A DNA stretch of 64,000 nucleotides from DATMER01 sp035556715. GTDB lineage: Bacteria > Acidobacteriota > Thermoanaerobaculia > Multivoradales > UBA5704. The notes beneath the pieces were generated by a model. The model worked only from the letters and a program-made list of their open reading frames with translations, ran no database searches and was not told the origin of the DNA. Positions 1 through 9,300 of this stretch are shown piece by piece; the first letter of the stretch is position 1; each line of letters starts with the position of its first letter. Where the stretch lies: the NCBI GenBank assembly GCA_035556715.1, contig DATMER010000009.1, forward strand, positions 7,446 through 71,445, written 5' to 3'. The translations under genes and the position numbers were made by a program.

Positions 1-1
1 C

Positions 2-730
2 GAGCTCTCGGTCCGGGATACCGGCCAGGGGATCGCCCCCGAGGTGCTGCCCCACATCTTCGACGTCTTCACCCAGGCCGACCAGAGCCTGGACCGGGCC
101 CGCGGCGGGCTCGGGATCGGGCTCGCCGTGGTCAGGGGCCTGGTGGAGATGCACGGCGGCGAGGTGCGCGCCGCGAGCGGAGGACTCGGCGAAGGGTCCG
201 AGCTCACTCTCTTCCTGCCGCTGGATCAGAGCGTGGCCGCACCCGCGCCGGTCCCGGAGATCCACGAGACCTTGCACGAGACCTTGAAAACCGCCGAGGT
301 CCCGCACCCCGGCACCCGCCGCATCCTCGTGGTCGAGGACAACGCCGATGCCGCATCCACCCTGCGCGACTTCCTCGAGCTCTCCGGCCACGAGGTGGAG
401 CTCGCCAACTCGGGCATCGACGGCGTCCAGGCGGCCCGCCAGTTCCACCCGGAGATCGTGCTCTGCGACCTCGGCCTCCCTGGGATGACCGGCTATGAAG
501 TCGCGGCAGCGCTGCGCCGCGATCCCGACACCGCCTCGGCCCGGCTGATCGCCGTCACCGGCTATGGCCGCGAGGAGGACCGCCGGAAGTCCAAGGAGGC
601 CGGCTTCGACCTCCACCTGACCAAGCCGGTCGATCCCGTCCAGCTCCGCCGCCTGCTCCAGACCGACCCCGCCCGGCAGGCGACGCCTCCCGAGCCGCCT
701 CCTGCTGCTGAGGAACGGAAGAGCGCCTGA
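2..730 (+). CDS. Hybrid sensor histidine kinase/response regulator, C-terminal part (5' truncated)
   Basis: The reading frame is open from the left edge, so the N-terminal sensor, the dimerisation His region and the N box lie outside. What remains is the end of a HATPase_c domain, with the G1 box DTGQGI at visible residues 6-11 and the G2 box GLGIGL near residue 35, followed by a short Pro/Thr-rich linker. A complete receiver domain follows: acidic pair in VVEDN, phosphoacceptor Asp in CDLGLPGM (about residue 156) and the conserved Lys in TKPV (about 208). The protein would autophosphorylate and pass phosphate to its own receiver; the signal it senses cannot be seen. It ends 23 bases before the ATG chosen for pyrF. 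Confidence 0.9.
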   Translation, partial: ELSVRDTGQGIAPEVLPHIFDVFTQADQSLDRARGGLGIGLAVVRGLVEMHGGEVRAASGGLGEGSELTLFLPLDQSVAAPAPVPEIHETLHETLKTAEVPHPGTRRILVVEDNADAASTLRDFLELSGHEVELANSGIDGVQAARQFHPEIVLCDLGLPGMTGYEVAAALRRDPDTASARLIAVTGYGREEDRRKSKEAGFDLHLTKPVDPVQLRRLLQTDPARQATPPEPPPAAEERKSA

Positions 731-753
731 GGCCTGTGCTAGCCTCCTCCAAC

Positions 754-1518
754 ATGGACCCTGACGATCCCAAAGAGCCCGAGGCCGGAGACCCCATCCG
801 GATCTCGACCATGGAGATCCCCCCTGAAGAGCGGCTGATCTTCGCGCTCGACGTGCCGAGCGCGGACGAGGCGAGGCGCTTGGTCACGACCCTCGGCGAC
901 TCGGTCCAGTTCTACAAGGTCGGCCTGGAGCTGTTCGCCTCCGGCGGCTACTTCGAGCTGATCGACTGGCTGGCCGGCCAGGACAAAAAGGTCTTCGCCG
1001 ACCTCAAGCTCTTCGACGTGCCCGAGACCGTGGCTTCGGCCGTCCGCCAGCTCCGCCAGCAACGGATCACCTTCACCACGGTCCACGGCAACGACGGCAT
1101 CTTGGAAGCCGCCTGCCGGGAGAAGGGGGACCTCAAGATCCTGGCCGTGACCGTCCTGACCAGCCTCGACCAGGGGGACCTGAAGGACCTCGGCTTCGCG
1201 GTGGACGTCCACCGCCTGGTCCTCTCCCGCGCGCGGCGCGCCCTGGAGATCGGCTGCGACGGCGTAGTCTCCTCCGGCCAGGAGGCCCGGGCCCTGAAGG
1301 ACGCCTTCGGCGAGAAGCTCCTGATCGTGACCCCCGGCATCCGCCCGGTGGAGAACCGCCCGGCGGACGACCAGAAGCGGGTGGTCACGGTCGAGGAAGC
1401 CTTCCGCAACGGCGCCGACTACATCGTGGTCGGCCGTCCCATCCGCAACGCCCCGGACCCGTACGAGGCCGCGATGCAGATCCAGGGGACGATCCAGGGG
1501 CTGTTCCTGGGCGGCTGA
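754..1518 (+). CDS. pyrF: Orotidine 5'-phosphate decarboxylase
   Basis: Catalyses OMP to UMP, the last step of de novo pyrimidine synthesis, in the cytoplasm. The family opening LIFALDVP is followed by the catalytic DLKLFD motif (D-x-K-x-x-D) and the phosphate-binding end GADYIVVGRPI. The TIM barrel is full length. The start is uncertain: ATG at 754 gives 254 residues with an acidic, Pro-rich leader, whereas ATG at 811 starts five residues before the conserved RLIFALD and gives 235 residues, closer to the family length. Neither has a clear Shine-Dalgarno. No other pyrimidine gene is adjacent. Confidence 0.93.
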   Translation: MDPDDPKEPEAGDPIRISTMEIPPEERLIFALDVPSADEARRLVTTLGDSVQFYKVGLELFASGGYFELIDWLAGQDKKVFADLKLFDVPETVASAVRQLRQQRITFTTVHGNDGILEAACREKGDLKILAVTVLTSLDQGDLKDLGFAVDVHRLVLSRARRALEIGCDGVVSSGQEARALKDAFGEKLLIVTPGIRPVENRPADDQKRVVTVEEAFRNGADYIVVGRPIRNAPDPYEAAMQIQGTIQGLFLGG

Positions 1519-1607
1519 GCGGCTCCCGCTACGATCTCTCTATTCTGCAAGGTGCTATATTTCTGGATCGCATGGCGGCTTCCGTGCGCTTCAGAAAGGA
1601 GACCTGC

Positions 1608-2093
1608 ATGAAGAGGATGGTTCTTGTGCTCTCTCTGACCCTGGCCGCTCTCGGCTTGCTCACATCTCCGGCGATTGCGGAGACAAAAGTACCACAGGTA
1701 GCTCGGATCCTGAGCGCCGCGGACCGGGCCTTCCTTGCCTCCCTTGCCGCGATGCCGCTGGCCCCGGCTTCCGCGGCGAAAGGCCCGGAGGTTGGAACGC
1801 TCGCCCTCTGCACCGCCATCGCGAGCTGCGGGACCTACAACATCAGTTGCCAGGGCAACAACAGCACCACCAGTTGCACGGCCGTGGACCGCAATTGTCC
1901 GCAGAAGGGGCATGTCACCTGCGATGGCGTCACGACCTGGTGCAACGAGGAGTGCGAGGGTTGCGAGCCGGGCTGGTGCGACAACGAGGCCGCCTGCGCC
2001 AGCAGTTGCTTCCCTTGTGACTACACCTACACCTGCAACGAGACCCATTGCTTCGACCGCTGCAAGTGCATATTCGCAACCTGCCCTGTGTAG
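1608..2093 (+). CDS. Secreted cysteine-rich protein of unknown function
   Basis: A small exported protein of 161 residues. The ATG at 1608 is fixed by AAAGGAGA six bases upstream. Residues 1 to about 22 form a classical signal peptide (MKRM, hydrophobic core, SPAIA end). A short Ala-rich linker is followed by a roughly 100-residue domain with 18 cysteines, an even number that would suit nine disulfides, and several Cys-x2-Cys and Cys-x3-Cys spacings. No family is recognised. Its architecture resembles the shorter Cys-rich secreted protein at 23224-23556, although the cysteine patterns differ. It could be an extracellular structural or toxin-like peptide or a modified peptide precursor; no modification enzyme is nearby. 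Confidence 0.7.
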   Translation: MKRMVLVLSLTLAALGLLTSPAIAETKVPQVARILSAADRAFLASLAAMPLAPASAAKGPEVGTLALCTAIASCGTYNISCQGNNSTTSCTAVDRNCPQKGHVTCDGVTTWCNEECEGCEPGWCDNEAACASSCFPCDYTYTCNETHCFDRCKCIFATCPV

Positions 2094-2130
2094 GGCCGAA
2101 TCCCCGGTAGACGCGGAGAGCCGCCCCGCT

Positions 2131-2159
2131 CGCGGCCGGTCCGATGTGGACCGGCCGCG
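2131..2159. terminator. Perfect hairpin between convergent genes
   Basis: A 12-bp perfect stem with a 5-base loop (GATGT) lies between the Cys-rich gene on the plus strand and the tail fibre gene on the minus strand. It has no long T tract on either side, so it is a plausible bidirectional terminator or transcript-stabilising hairpin rather than a textbook one. Confidence 0.5.
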
Positions 2160-2178
2160 CCTCCCTTCCTCCCGGCGG

Positions 2179-3360
2179 TCAGTCCAGGGCCCAGGCAGCC
2201 GTGAAGGTCACATCTCCATCGTTGCTCGTGCTGTGTAGGCGCTGGCCCCGGACCTGGATGCTGGAGTTGAACCGGAGGTGCAGCGGGATGAAGCCGGTGT
2301 TGGTCCCGAGACCGACCGAGGCATCGCCCGTGAAGTCGGATCGGTTGATGGAGAGGACCTGGGCGGCCCCGCCGTCGATCGTCACCTCGATGGTGCAGTG
2401 TTGCGAGTAGAAATTGGTGCCTTCGATGGTGCCGAAGAAGACGTTGATGCCGTTGAGATAGCCTGCGCCCGAGGTAAGCGGGATCAGGTCGACGTAGATC
2501 GAGGTGGTTCCGCCGATCGTCAACCGGTTGAACCGCGGCCTGGTCGGTCCGTTGGTGAGCCCGAGGTTGGCCCGCGCCTGGGCCGGGGTGGTGGCGCCGG
2601 TGCCGCCCTTGGCTACCGGCAGGACGCTCTCGACCGCGACCGTGCCCAGGCCGAGGTTGGTGCGGGCGGTGGCCGCGTCGGCGGCGGCGGTGCCGCCGCG
2701 GGCGATCGGCACCACGTTGTCCAGGGCCACGGCGCCGAGCCCGAGGTTGGTGCGGGCGCCGGCGGCGGTGTTGGCGGCGGTGCCGCCCTTGGCGATCGGC
2801 ACGATGCTCTCGGTCGCGGCCGTGCCGAGCCCGAGGTTGGTCCGCGCCGTCGCGGCATTGGCCAGGTCGGAGAGGTTGTTCACCCCCTTCATGGCCCCGA
2901 GGTTGGTGAGCGCCGCGTCGGCCGTGCTGGCGCCGGTACCGCCGCTGGCGACCGGCAGCGGGCTCGGGCTCCCCACCACCTGGGCAAAGCCGCCGAGCGA
3001 CACCATCCAGCTCGCGAACGTCCCGGATCCCTTGGTGCTCGCCACCTGGACGGTCATCGCGCCCGAGCTGCCGGTGTAGGCGGTGATGGTACCGTCCATG
3101 AAGACGTTGGCCGGATCGGCGGTCGAGGCGATGCGCACCGGCTGGCCGATAGCGAAGGGCCGGTTGGGCGAGACGGCGAGCGACTTGGCGCCGGTGCCCA
3201 CGGTGAGCGAAGTCGCCGAGGGGCTGTGCCAGGCGTTGGCGACGTGCTCGACGATCTTCTCCAGCGCCTTGGGGAAGCCCGTCTGCTCGTTGGCATAGGC
3301 GGTGCCCGCGAAGTTGGCATCGGTGAACTGGAAGCCGGCGAGGACGTGGCTGAACGGCAT
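2179..3360 (-). CDS. Phage tail fibre-like protein with GGT repeat collar
   Basis: Last gene of the tail module, 393 residues. The N-terminal 140 residues probably attach to the tail. Residues about 140-270 hold four tandem copies of a roughly 30-residue repeat with the pattern P[IV]A[KR]GGTxA..A..ARTNLGLG, which is typical of side or tail fibre repeats in lambda-like and Mu-like phages. The C-terminal 120 residues, from about NRLTIGGT, are beta-rich and would be the receptor-binding tip. No chaperone gene follows; transcription would end near the 2131-2159 hairpin. ATG at 3360 has a weak A/G-rich ribosome site. The repeats support a trimeric beta-structured shaft; the host receptor is unknown. 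Confidence 0.8.
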   Translation of the reverse strand: MPFSHVLAGFQFTDANFAGTAYANEQTGFPKALEKIVEHVANAWHSPSATSLTVGTGAKSLAVSPNRPFAIGQPVRIASTADPANVFMDGTITAYTGSSGAMTVQVASTKGSGTFASWMVSLGGFAQVVGSPSPLPVASGGTGASTADAALTNLGAMKGVNNLSDLANAATARTNLGLGTAATESIVPIAKGGTAANTAAGARTNLGLGAVALDNVVPIARGGTAAADAATARTNLGLGTVAVESVLPVAKGGTGATTPAQARANLGLTNGPTRPRFNRLTIGGTTSIYVDLIPLTSGAGYLNGINVFFGTIEGTNFYSQHCTIEVTIDGGAAQVLSINRSDFTGDASVGLGTNTGFIPLHLRFNSSIQVRGQRLHSTSNDGDVTFTAAWALD

Positions 3361-3400
3361 GGCAAAAACCCCTTTCTTTGCGATCGGTCCGGGCGCTCTC

Positions 3401-4261
3401 TCAGAGCAGCTCCTCGACCTCGAAGCTGGTTTCGAACGACTCGTAAAACGGATTGGTCAGCGGCTCCAGGGTGCGCAGGCGGCCGTAGATCGCCTGGTTG
3501 TGGTACTGGTCGGGCCGGTCGGCGCGCGGGATGACCAGCACGTCGCCGGCAATCCCCTTGCGCCGGAACAGGTAGTCGAAGACGTTGGCGAAGGCCTCCG
3601 TCTCGTTCAGGTTCGAGAGCGTGAAGCGCAGCACCCGGAAGCGCTCCTGGACGTCGATCCAGGTCTGGCCGCCGCGGCTCTTCGAAACGACGCTCGGATC
3701 CTCGAAGCCGATCGACCAGCCGTAGAGCATGTCGCGCGACGGCCGGTAGGCCGGGCCCGCCACCAGCCGCCCGGCTTGGAGATAGCCGGCCGGATTGCCC
3801 ACGTCGTCGATGTCGATCCGGAGCTGCTGCGCCACGGCCGGAGTGGGCAGCAGGTGGTAGGCGCTCAGGGTGATCTGCGCCGCCACCTCCTGCGGCACCA
3901 GGCCGCCCCACTGGAAGACCCCCCAGGGCAGGGTCCCGAACTCCTCGATCTGCGGCCAGACGTTCACCCAGCCGCTGTCGTAGGCGTGCGTGACGAAACT
4001 CGGGTCGTCCCCGACCCGGATACGCCATCTCGAGCCCTGGCTGAAGTTGTGGCGGATCAGGGCGACGGCGCCGATCACCTGCGGCTGGGTGAAGGCGGCC
4101 CTGACCCAGGTCGAGGCCAGGGCGGTGGTCTGCGTCCGCCAGGGCTTGACGATCTGCCGGTCCTGGAGGTTCGCCACCGGCAGGCTCGCCACCTGGGAGC
4201 CTGCCGTCAGCGTGGCCTCGTCGGCCCGGTTGGGTGCGCCCGCGAAGACCAGGTTCGACAC
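3401..4261 (-). CDS. Putative phage tail protein (baseplate or tip region)
   Basis: 286 residues, starting at GTG with a strong site (AAGGAGG) eight bases upstream. No named domain is recognised. The N-terminal half contains a stretch resembling a discoidin/galactose-binding beta-sandwich (TTALASTWVRAAF, then IGAVALIRHNFS), and the C-terminal half includes a FRVLRFTLSNLNETEAF segment and ends EVEELL. The position between the probable tail-tip protein and the fibre suggests a distal tail or baseplate component. This rests on synteny and composition only. Confidence 0.6.
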   Translation of the reverse strand: MSNLVFAGAPNRADEATLTAGSQVASLPVANLQDRQIVKPWRTQTTALASTWVRAAFTQPQVIGAVALIRHNFSQGSRWRIRVGDDPSFVTHAYDSGWVNVWPQIEEFGTLPWGVFQWGGLVPQEVAAQITLSAYHLLPTPAVAQQLRIDIDDVGNPAGYLQAGRLVAGPAYRPSRDMLYGWSIGFEDPSVVSKSRGGQTWIDVQERFRVLRFTLSNLNETEAFANVFDYLFRRKGIAGDVLVIPRADRPDQYHNQAIYGRLRTLEPLTNPFYESFETSFEVEELL

Positions 4262-4275
4262 GTTCTACCTCCTTG

Positions 4276-6312
4276 CTATCCCCAAAGCTCCATCGTCACG
4301 CGGTTCACATCGGCCCGCTCCTCCAGTCCGACGACCCGGAACAGGCGGCCGTCGAGGCCGAAGCGGGTGTAATCCAGAGCTATCTGATCGCCCAGCTCCA
4401 GCCGGTAGGGCTGGGTCTTGACCGTCACGCGGTACATCTCCCGGCGCTGGCCGTAGAGCCCGAGCAGGTGATTGGCCTCGACCTCGGCCGCTGCCTTGTC
4501 GGCGAGCAGCGTGGGCAGCGGCTCGGGGTCGAGGGCGAGCAGGAACTTCGTCTTCACCGTCTCGTCTGCGGCCACGGCCAGGCGCACCTCCTCGGCGAGG
4601 AAGGCCTTGCGCGCCTCGGTGACCGAGCCGGCGAGCGAGTCGCCGGTCTGCACCGTCCAGTTGCGCTCGTAGCCCACGCGCTGGCGCCAGGCGGGCAGCT
4701 CGGTCGGCAGGGCCTCGATCTCCAGGATCTCGGCCGGTCCGAAGGTGGCCGCGGCCGGACTCTCCTCTTTCGGAGGACCGAAGAGGCCGACCTCGAACTT
4801 GCCGCCGCGGTCGAAGCCGTAGAAGGCCCCGATGCTGTTGACCAGCTCGTCGAGCACGTCGAGGATCGTCCGCTGGTCGGACGCGTAGAGTCCGGCCACG
4901 GCCGGCTTGGCGGCGTCGAGCGCGGTAAAGCTCGCCGTGTCGAGATCCGCCGCGGTCAGCGGACCGTAGGTGGCCACCACCCTGCGGGCGATCCCGGCCA
5001 CGGTCGAGACATAACTGCCCCCCAGCGTGTCGCCGCGCACGTCGGCCGTGATCACGCCCCCGTCGCCGGGTGCCTGGAGCAGGGTGAAGGTGCCGCGCAG
5101 CAGGTCGACCGTGTACTGCCCTCCGGCCAGGGCCACGCCGCGGTTGTAGACCGCGTCGATCGCCTGGATGGGTCCGTCGTGTACCTGATAGAGGAGCAGC
5201 GACGGGTTGATCTGCACCGGCGACACGTTGAGGCACTTGCCGAAGCAGAGGGACTTGGGCCGTCCTTCGAGGCTCGCGCCCGACTCCAGCTCGGAGCGCA
5301 GCTTGACCGAGAGCTGGTTGCCGGCGTGGCTCGACAGGTGAGGAGTCACGCCCAGCGCCGCCCCGCCCGTCCAGATCGCCTTGCGCAACGTGTTCGATCC
5401 ATCGGTGATGCGGATGTTGCGCACGAAGGCGCGCACGATCGCCGTGGTGCCGGCCGCGGGGTCGTACTCGCAGGCCACGTCGTAGTGGGTGATAGCGCTC
5501 CCATGCAGAGAGGCGGGGATCGGGATGGAGCGCGCGTACCACTTCCCCGAGGCGTGCGCCGACAGGTCGGTGGTGGGGTGGGCCGAAAGATTGTTCTGGT
5601 CGACCGCGGCCGTCGCCCGCAGGGAGCTGGTAGCGGTGCTCAGGTCGATGGCGACCTTCTGGGGCACGAGCCGGCGCGATGGCCAGTAGACGTCGTACTT
5701 GAGGACGTCCCCCGCCTGGAAGGTGTACGCGCTGATGCCGGACAGGGAGGCGTAGAGATAGCTGTTGTCCGCGATGCCGACCATGGTGAAGGCCAGGTCG
5801 AGGGCGTCCTCCCCCGCGCCGGGCGGATCGTACAGCTCGGCCTGGAGCGGCGCGTCGAGCTTGTACTGCAGGTCCCGCAGCCGCACCGCCACCTGCTGCT
5901 CGTCGACCACGGCGCTGTGGGCCGTGCCGCGGAAGACCACGCCGAAGTCGGCATAGCCGAAGCCCTTGCCGCCCAGCCGCACCACGACCTCGCGGCCGTC
6001 GAACGCCAGGTTGCGGAAGAAGTCGAGGCCGCCGTCCGCGTTGTTGAGGCGGATCTCACCGAAGCTGGGCAGCGACGGTCCCCCGATCGCTCCGGGGCGG
6101 AAGATGCTGCGCTCGAAGTTGAGCGCTTCGACCACCCGCGCCTCGAAGTGCCGGTGCGCGGGCGTCTCGGCCGGTCCGGTTGTGAAGCCGTGGTCCGAGT
6201 AGTACAGGCTCACCACGGTCCCGGCCACGAGGTCGAAGGGCGCCAGCTCCACCAGGTAGTGCCGCGCCGCGTAGGGATCGGACAGCAGCAGGTCGAAAGG
6301 CGTGGTGCTCAC
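4276..6312 (-). CDS. Putative phage tail tip / tail assembly protein
   Basis: 678 residues. The GTG start overlaps the tape-measure stop (GTGA), implying translational coupling. The protein looks beta-rich, with many short strands and no membrane segment or signal peptide. Its size and position directly after the tape measure fit a distal-tail/tip protein of a non-contractile tail (Dit, Tal or lambda gpL/gpJ-like role). No catalytic motif for a lysozyme or peptidase was seen. Function is inferred from order rather than homology. Confidence 0.65.
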   Translation of the reverse strand: MSTTPFDLLLSDPYAARHYLVELAPFDLVAGTVVSLYYSDHGFTTGPAETPAHRHFEARVVEALNFERSIFRPGAIGGPSLPSFGEIRLNNADGGLDFFRNLAFDGREVVVRLGGKGFGYADFGVVFRGTAHSAVVDEQQVAVRLRDLQYKLDAPLQAELYDPPGAGEDALDLAFTMVGIADNSYLYASLSGISAYTFQAGDVLKYDVYWPSRRLVPQKVAIDLSTATSSLRATAAVDQNNLSAHPTTDLSAHASGKWYARSIPIPASLHGSAITHYDVACEYDPAAGTTAIVRAFVRNIRITDGSNTLRKAIWTGGAALGVTPHLSSHAGNQLSVKLRSELESGASLEGRPKSLCFGKCLNVSPVQINPSLLLYQVHDGPIQAIDAVYNRGVALAGGQYTVDLLRGTFTLLQAPGDGGVITADVRGDTLGGSYVSTVAGIARRVVATYGPLTAADLDTASFTALDAAKPAVAGLYASDQRTILDVLDELVNSIGAFYGFDRGGKFEVGLFGPPKEESPAAATFGPAEILEIEALPTELPAWRQRVGYERNWTVQTGDSLAGSVTEARKAFLAEEVRLAVAADETVKTKFLLALDPEPLPTLLADKAAAEVEANHLLGLYGQRREMYRVTVKTQPYRLELGDQIALDYTRFGLDGRLFRVVGLEERADVNRVTMELWG

Positions 6313-9300
6313 TGGGCGCGCCCTCCGTACTGGGTGTTCGAGGTCAGCCTCCGCAGCAGGGCGCGGACCTCCTTGAGCTCCTCGCTCTGCTGGTCGACCC
6401 GGCGCTGCAGCTCGACCGAGTCCACGTGCTCCTGCTGCCGGGACAGCCGCACCTCCTCGATCAGGAGACGGTTGCCCTCGCGCACTCCGGAGAGGTCGAC
6501 CGCGAGAGCCGGTCCGCCCTCGGCCGGAGCGCCGAAGTGGGCGGGGCGCTCGCCCGGCTCCAGTCCGTACAGGAGCTGGTCGCCGGCAAACGTTCCAAAG
6601 GGGAGCCCCGCCGTGGCCATGCGGTCCTGCCAGCTCCAGCCGGTCTGCGCGAGCAGGGCCTCGAAGGAGGTCCCGGCCGCGGCCGGAGCGGGCAGCAGAC
6701 CTGGGGCCAGATTGCCGAGGACCTGCTCGATCACGCTGTTGACCAGGGCGAATAGGTCCTGGTAGCCCTGGCCGCTGGCGAAGAACGACTGCCCCTCCTG
6801 GAGGAGCTGCTGGGCCGCGCTCTGGAGCTGCTGGGCGGCTTCGAGGTCGCCACCCAGGGCGCGGGTGGCGAGGTCCTGGAAGCGGGCCTGCGCTTCCGCG
6901 AGCCGCTGCTCCGGAGTGAGCGTCGACAGCTCGGACAGAGCCAGGCTCTCGCGGAACTCGTTGAGCGGACCGAGCAGGCGCTCCCAGAAGTCGTCGATCG
7001 CGATCTGGTAGGCGGCCTCGACCCGGTCGAGCGAGACGCCGAGGCGGGCGGCGTTCTCGCGCATCTCGTCGAACTGCTCGTTGAGCTTCTTGAGCTCGCG
7101 CTCGGCCGGCGAGAGCTGCAGGTCCTCGAACTGTTCGAGCTGGCGTAGCAGGGCGTCGAGCTCGCGCTGGCGCTGCTCCGCCTCCCGGGAAGCGTCGTCG
7201 CCGCCGCCGCGCTCGATCGTCCGGCCGGGGCGCTGCTGCTGGGCGGCCTCCCAGGCCAGGCCGATCTTCTTGAGCGTCTCGGCAAGCTCGGGCGGGATCT
7301 CGGTTAGGCCGAGCATCGCCTGGATGGCGTCGAACGTGCCGCTCGCGAGCTGGTGCATCAGGTCGGGCAGCGACAGGTCGCCGCCGGAGAGCAGGATGTC
7401 GATCAGCGCGCCGAAGCCGTCGGTCGATCCGAGGACGCCGTCGCGCAGCTCGTCGAGGAAGCCCGCGATGTCGCCCGAGCCCAGGGCATCCGTGAGAGCC
7501 AGGAGCGAGCCGTCGATCTCGAAGCCCGACTGCTGGAGCAGCGACACCAGGTTGCCGAGTGCTCCCTGGAGGGCGCCGGCGTCGTCGGTCATCCCCAGCC
7601 GGAGCTGTTCGAGGAGCAGCGACACCTGGGTGGACGCGGCGTCGATCGCCGCGCGCTGCTCGGCCGGAATCTCCTCCATGCCGCGGCCCTCGCGCAGGGG
7701 TTCGAGCAGGTCGAGCACCGAAGCCACGAGCTCGCCGGGCGTGAGACCGGTGGGAGCACCGTCGGGCGAGCCCGGTGGCGGGGGAGTGGTGCCGTCCGGC
7801 AGCGCCGCGTGGCGCAGCTCGCGGAAGGCGGTTGCCAGTTCCTCGGAGGCGAGCTTGACGTCGCCGAAGGTCTGTTCGAGCTGGCGCGCTCCCGGGAACG
7901 GCTCGGGCTCCATCGGCTCCTGGGAGCCCGGCTCGTAGGTGTAGAGGGCCAGGGCGTCGCGCAGGTAGGTGAGGAACTCGTCTTCCATGGCCCGCTGCTG
8001 CTGCTCCTCGTCGGAGAGCAGGTAGCGGTCGAGCTGGGCGTCGAGCTCGCCGCGCAGCCGCTCGATCGCTGCGAGCTCCAGGCGGGTCAGCTCGTCGACC
8101 GACAGGCCCAGCAGCTCGGCGTCCTCGCGAAGCTGAGTGAAGCGGTCGCGCATGTCGCGCACGGCGATCTCGGTCGGGGTGAGGCCGGCATCGCGCAGGT
8201 CCTGGAGCGAGGCCTTGAACTCGTCCACGAGCTGCTGGAACGCGGCCGCCTCGGCTTCTCCGAGCAGCCGCTCGTTGGGGCCGCCGCCGCCGGTGAAGCC
8301 CATTGCCTCGTCGAGCGCCCGCGCCGCCTCGCGCTGCTCCTCGAAGAACTTCGTCAGGTCGCGGTGGCGGACGGCGATGTCCGAGAGTCCGCGGCCGTAG
8401 TCGAGGTAGCTCTGGATGCCCTCCTGGAACTGCTTCTGCATGATCTCGAGGGCCTGCTGGTACGCCTCGTTGACCCGGTCGGTGCTGATCCCCAGGGCCT
8501 CGGCGTTCTTTTTCAGCTCCTCGAACTTCTTCCGGAGCTCATCGAGCTGGGCGACGAACGGGTTTTCGCCGGCGAAGGCCGCGAGCTCGTCCTCGAACTG
8601 CTGGCGGAGCTGCTCGCGCGCGGCCTGCTCGGCGCGGTTGACCGTCTCCATGTCGATCCCGAGCGCCTTGGCGTTGGTGCGCAGCTCGGCGAAGCGCTCG
8701 TCGAGATCGCGCAGCTCGACCTGGAGAGGGGTCAGGCCGTCGGCGAGGTCGAGGTAGGGCTGGAGCTGCTCCATCACCTGCTTGCGCAGGGCTTTGACCG
8801 CCTCCTCATAGGCCTTGTCGACCTCGCGCATCGACACGCCGGCGGCGCGGGCATCGCGGCGCAGCTTCTCGAAGGTGTCGTCGAGCTCGAGAAGCTGTTG
8901 CTGGACCGCGGTCATGTTCGCCCTCTGGTAGGGGGCGAGTGAGTCGCGCACCCGCTCGCGCAGGGCCCGGCGGGCTGCCAGCTCGGCGCGGTCGATCTCC
9001 GACATGTCGATCGGCGTCTGCGACTCGTTCAGGCCCTGCAGCCGAGCGATCTCCTCGAGTAGCTTCTTGATCGTCTCCTCGATCCCGCCGGTGGCGAGGC
9101 GCAGGAGGCGCTCGGGGTCCATGCCCAGGGCGGCGAAACGCTCGAGGATCTCGGGCGGTATGAAGGCTTCCGGGTTTGCCTGCGCCTGGGCGAGGAGCTC
9201 CTGCTGGCGGGCGACCTCCCCTTGCAGGCTCTGGATCTCTTCATTGCGCGTCTGCTGCTGGCGCTCCAGCTCCTCGTTGAACAGGCGCGCATTCTCCCGC

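Noticed and set aside
4234..6765. 843-codon plus-strand ORF
   Set aside because: Shadow of the tail-tip gene; no domains, composition of a reverse frame.
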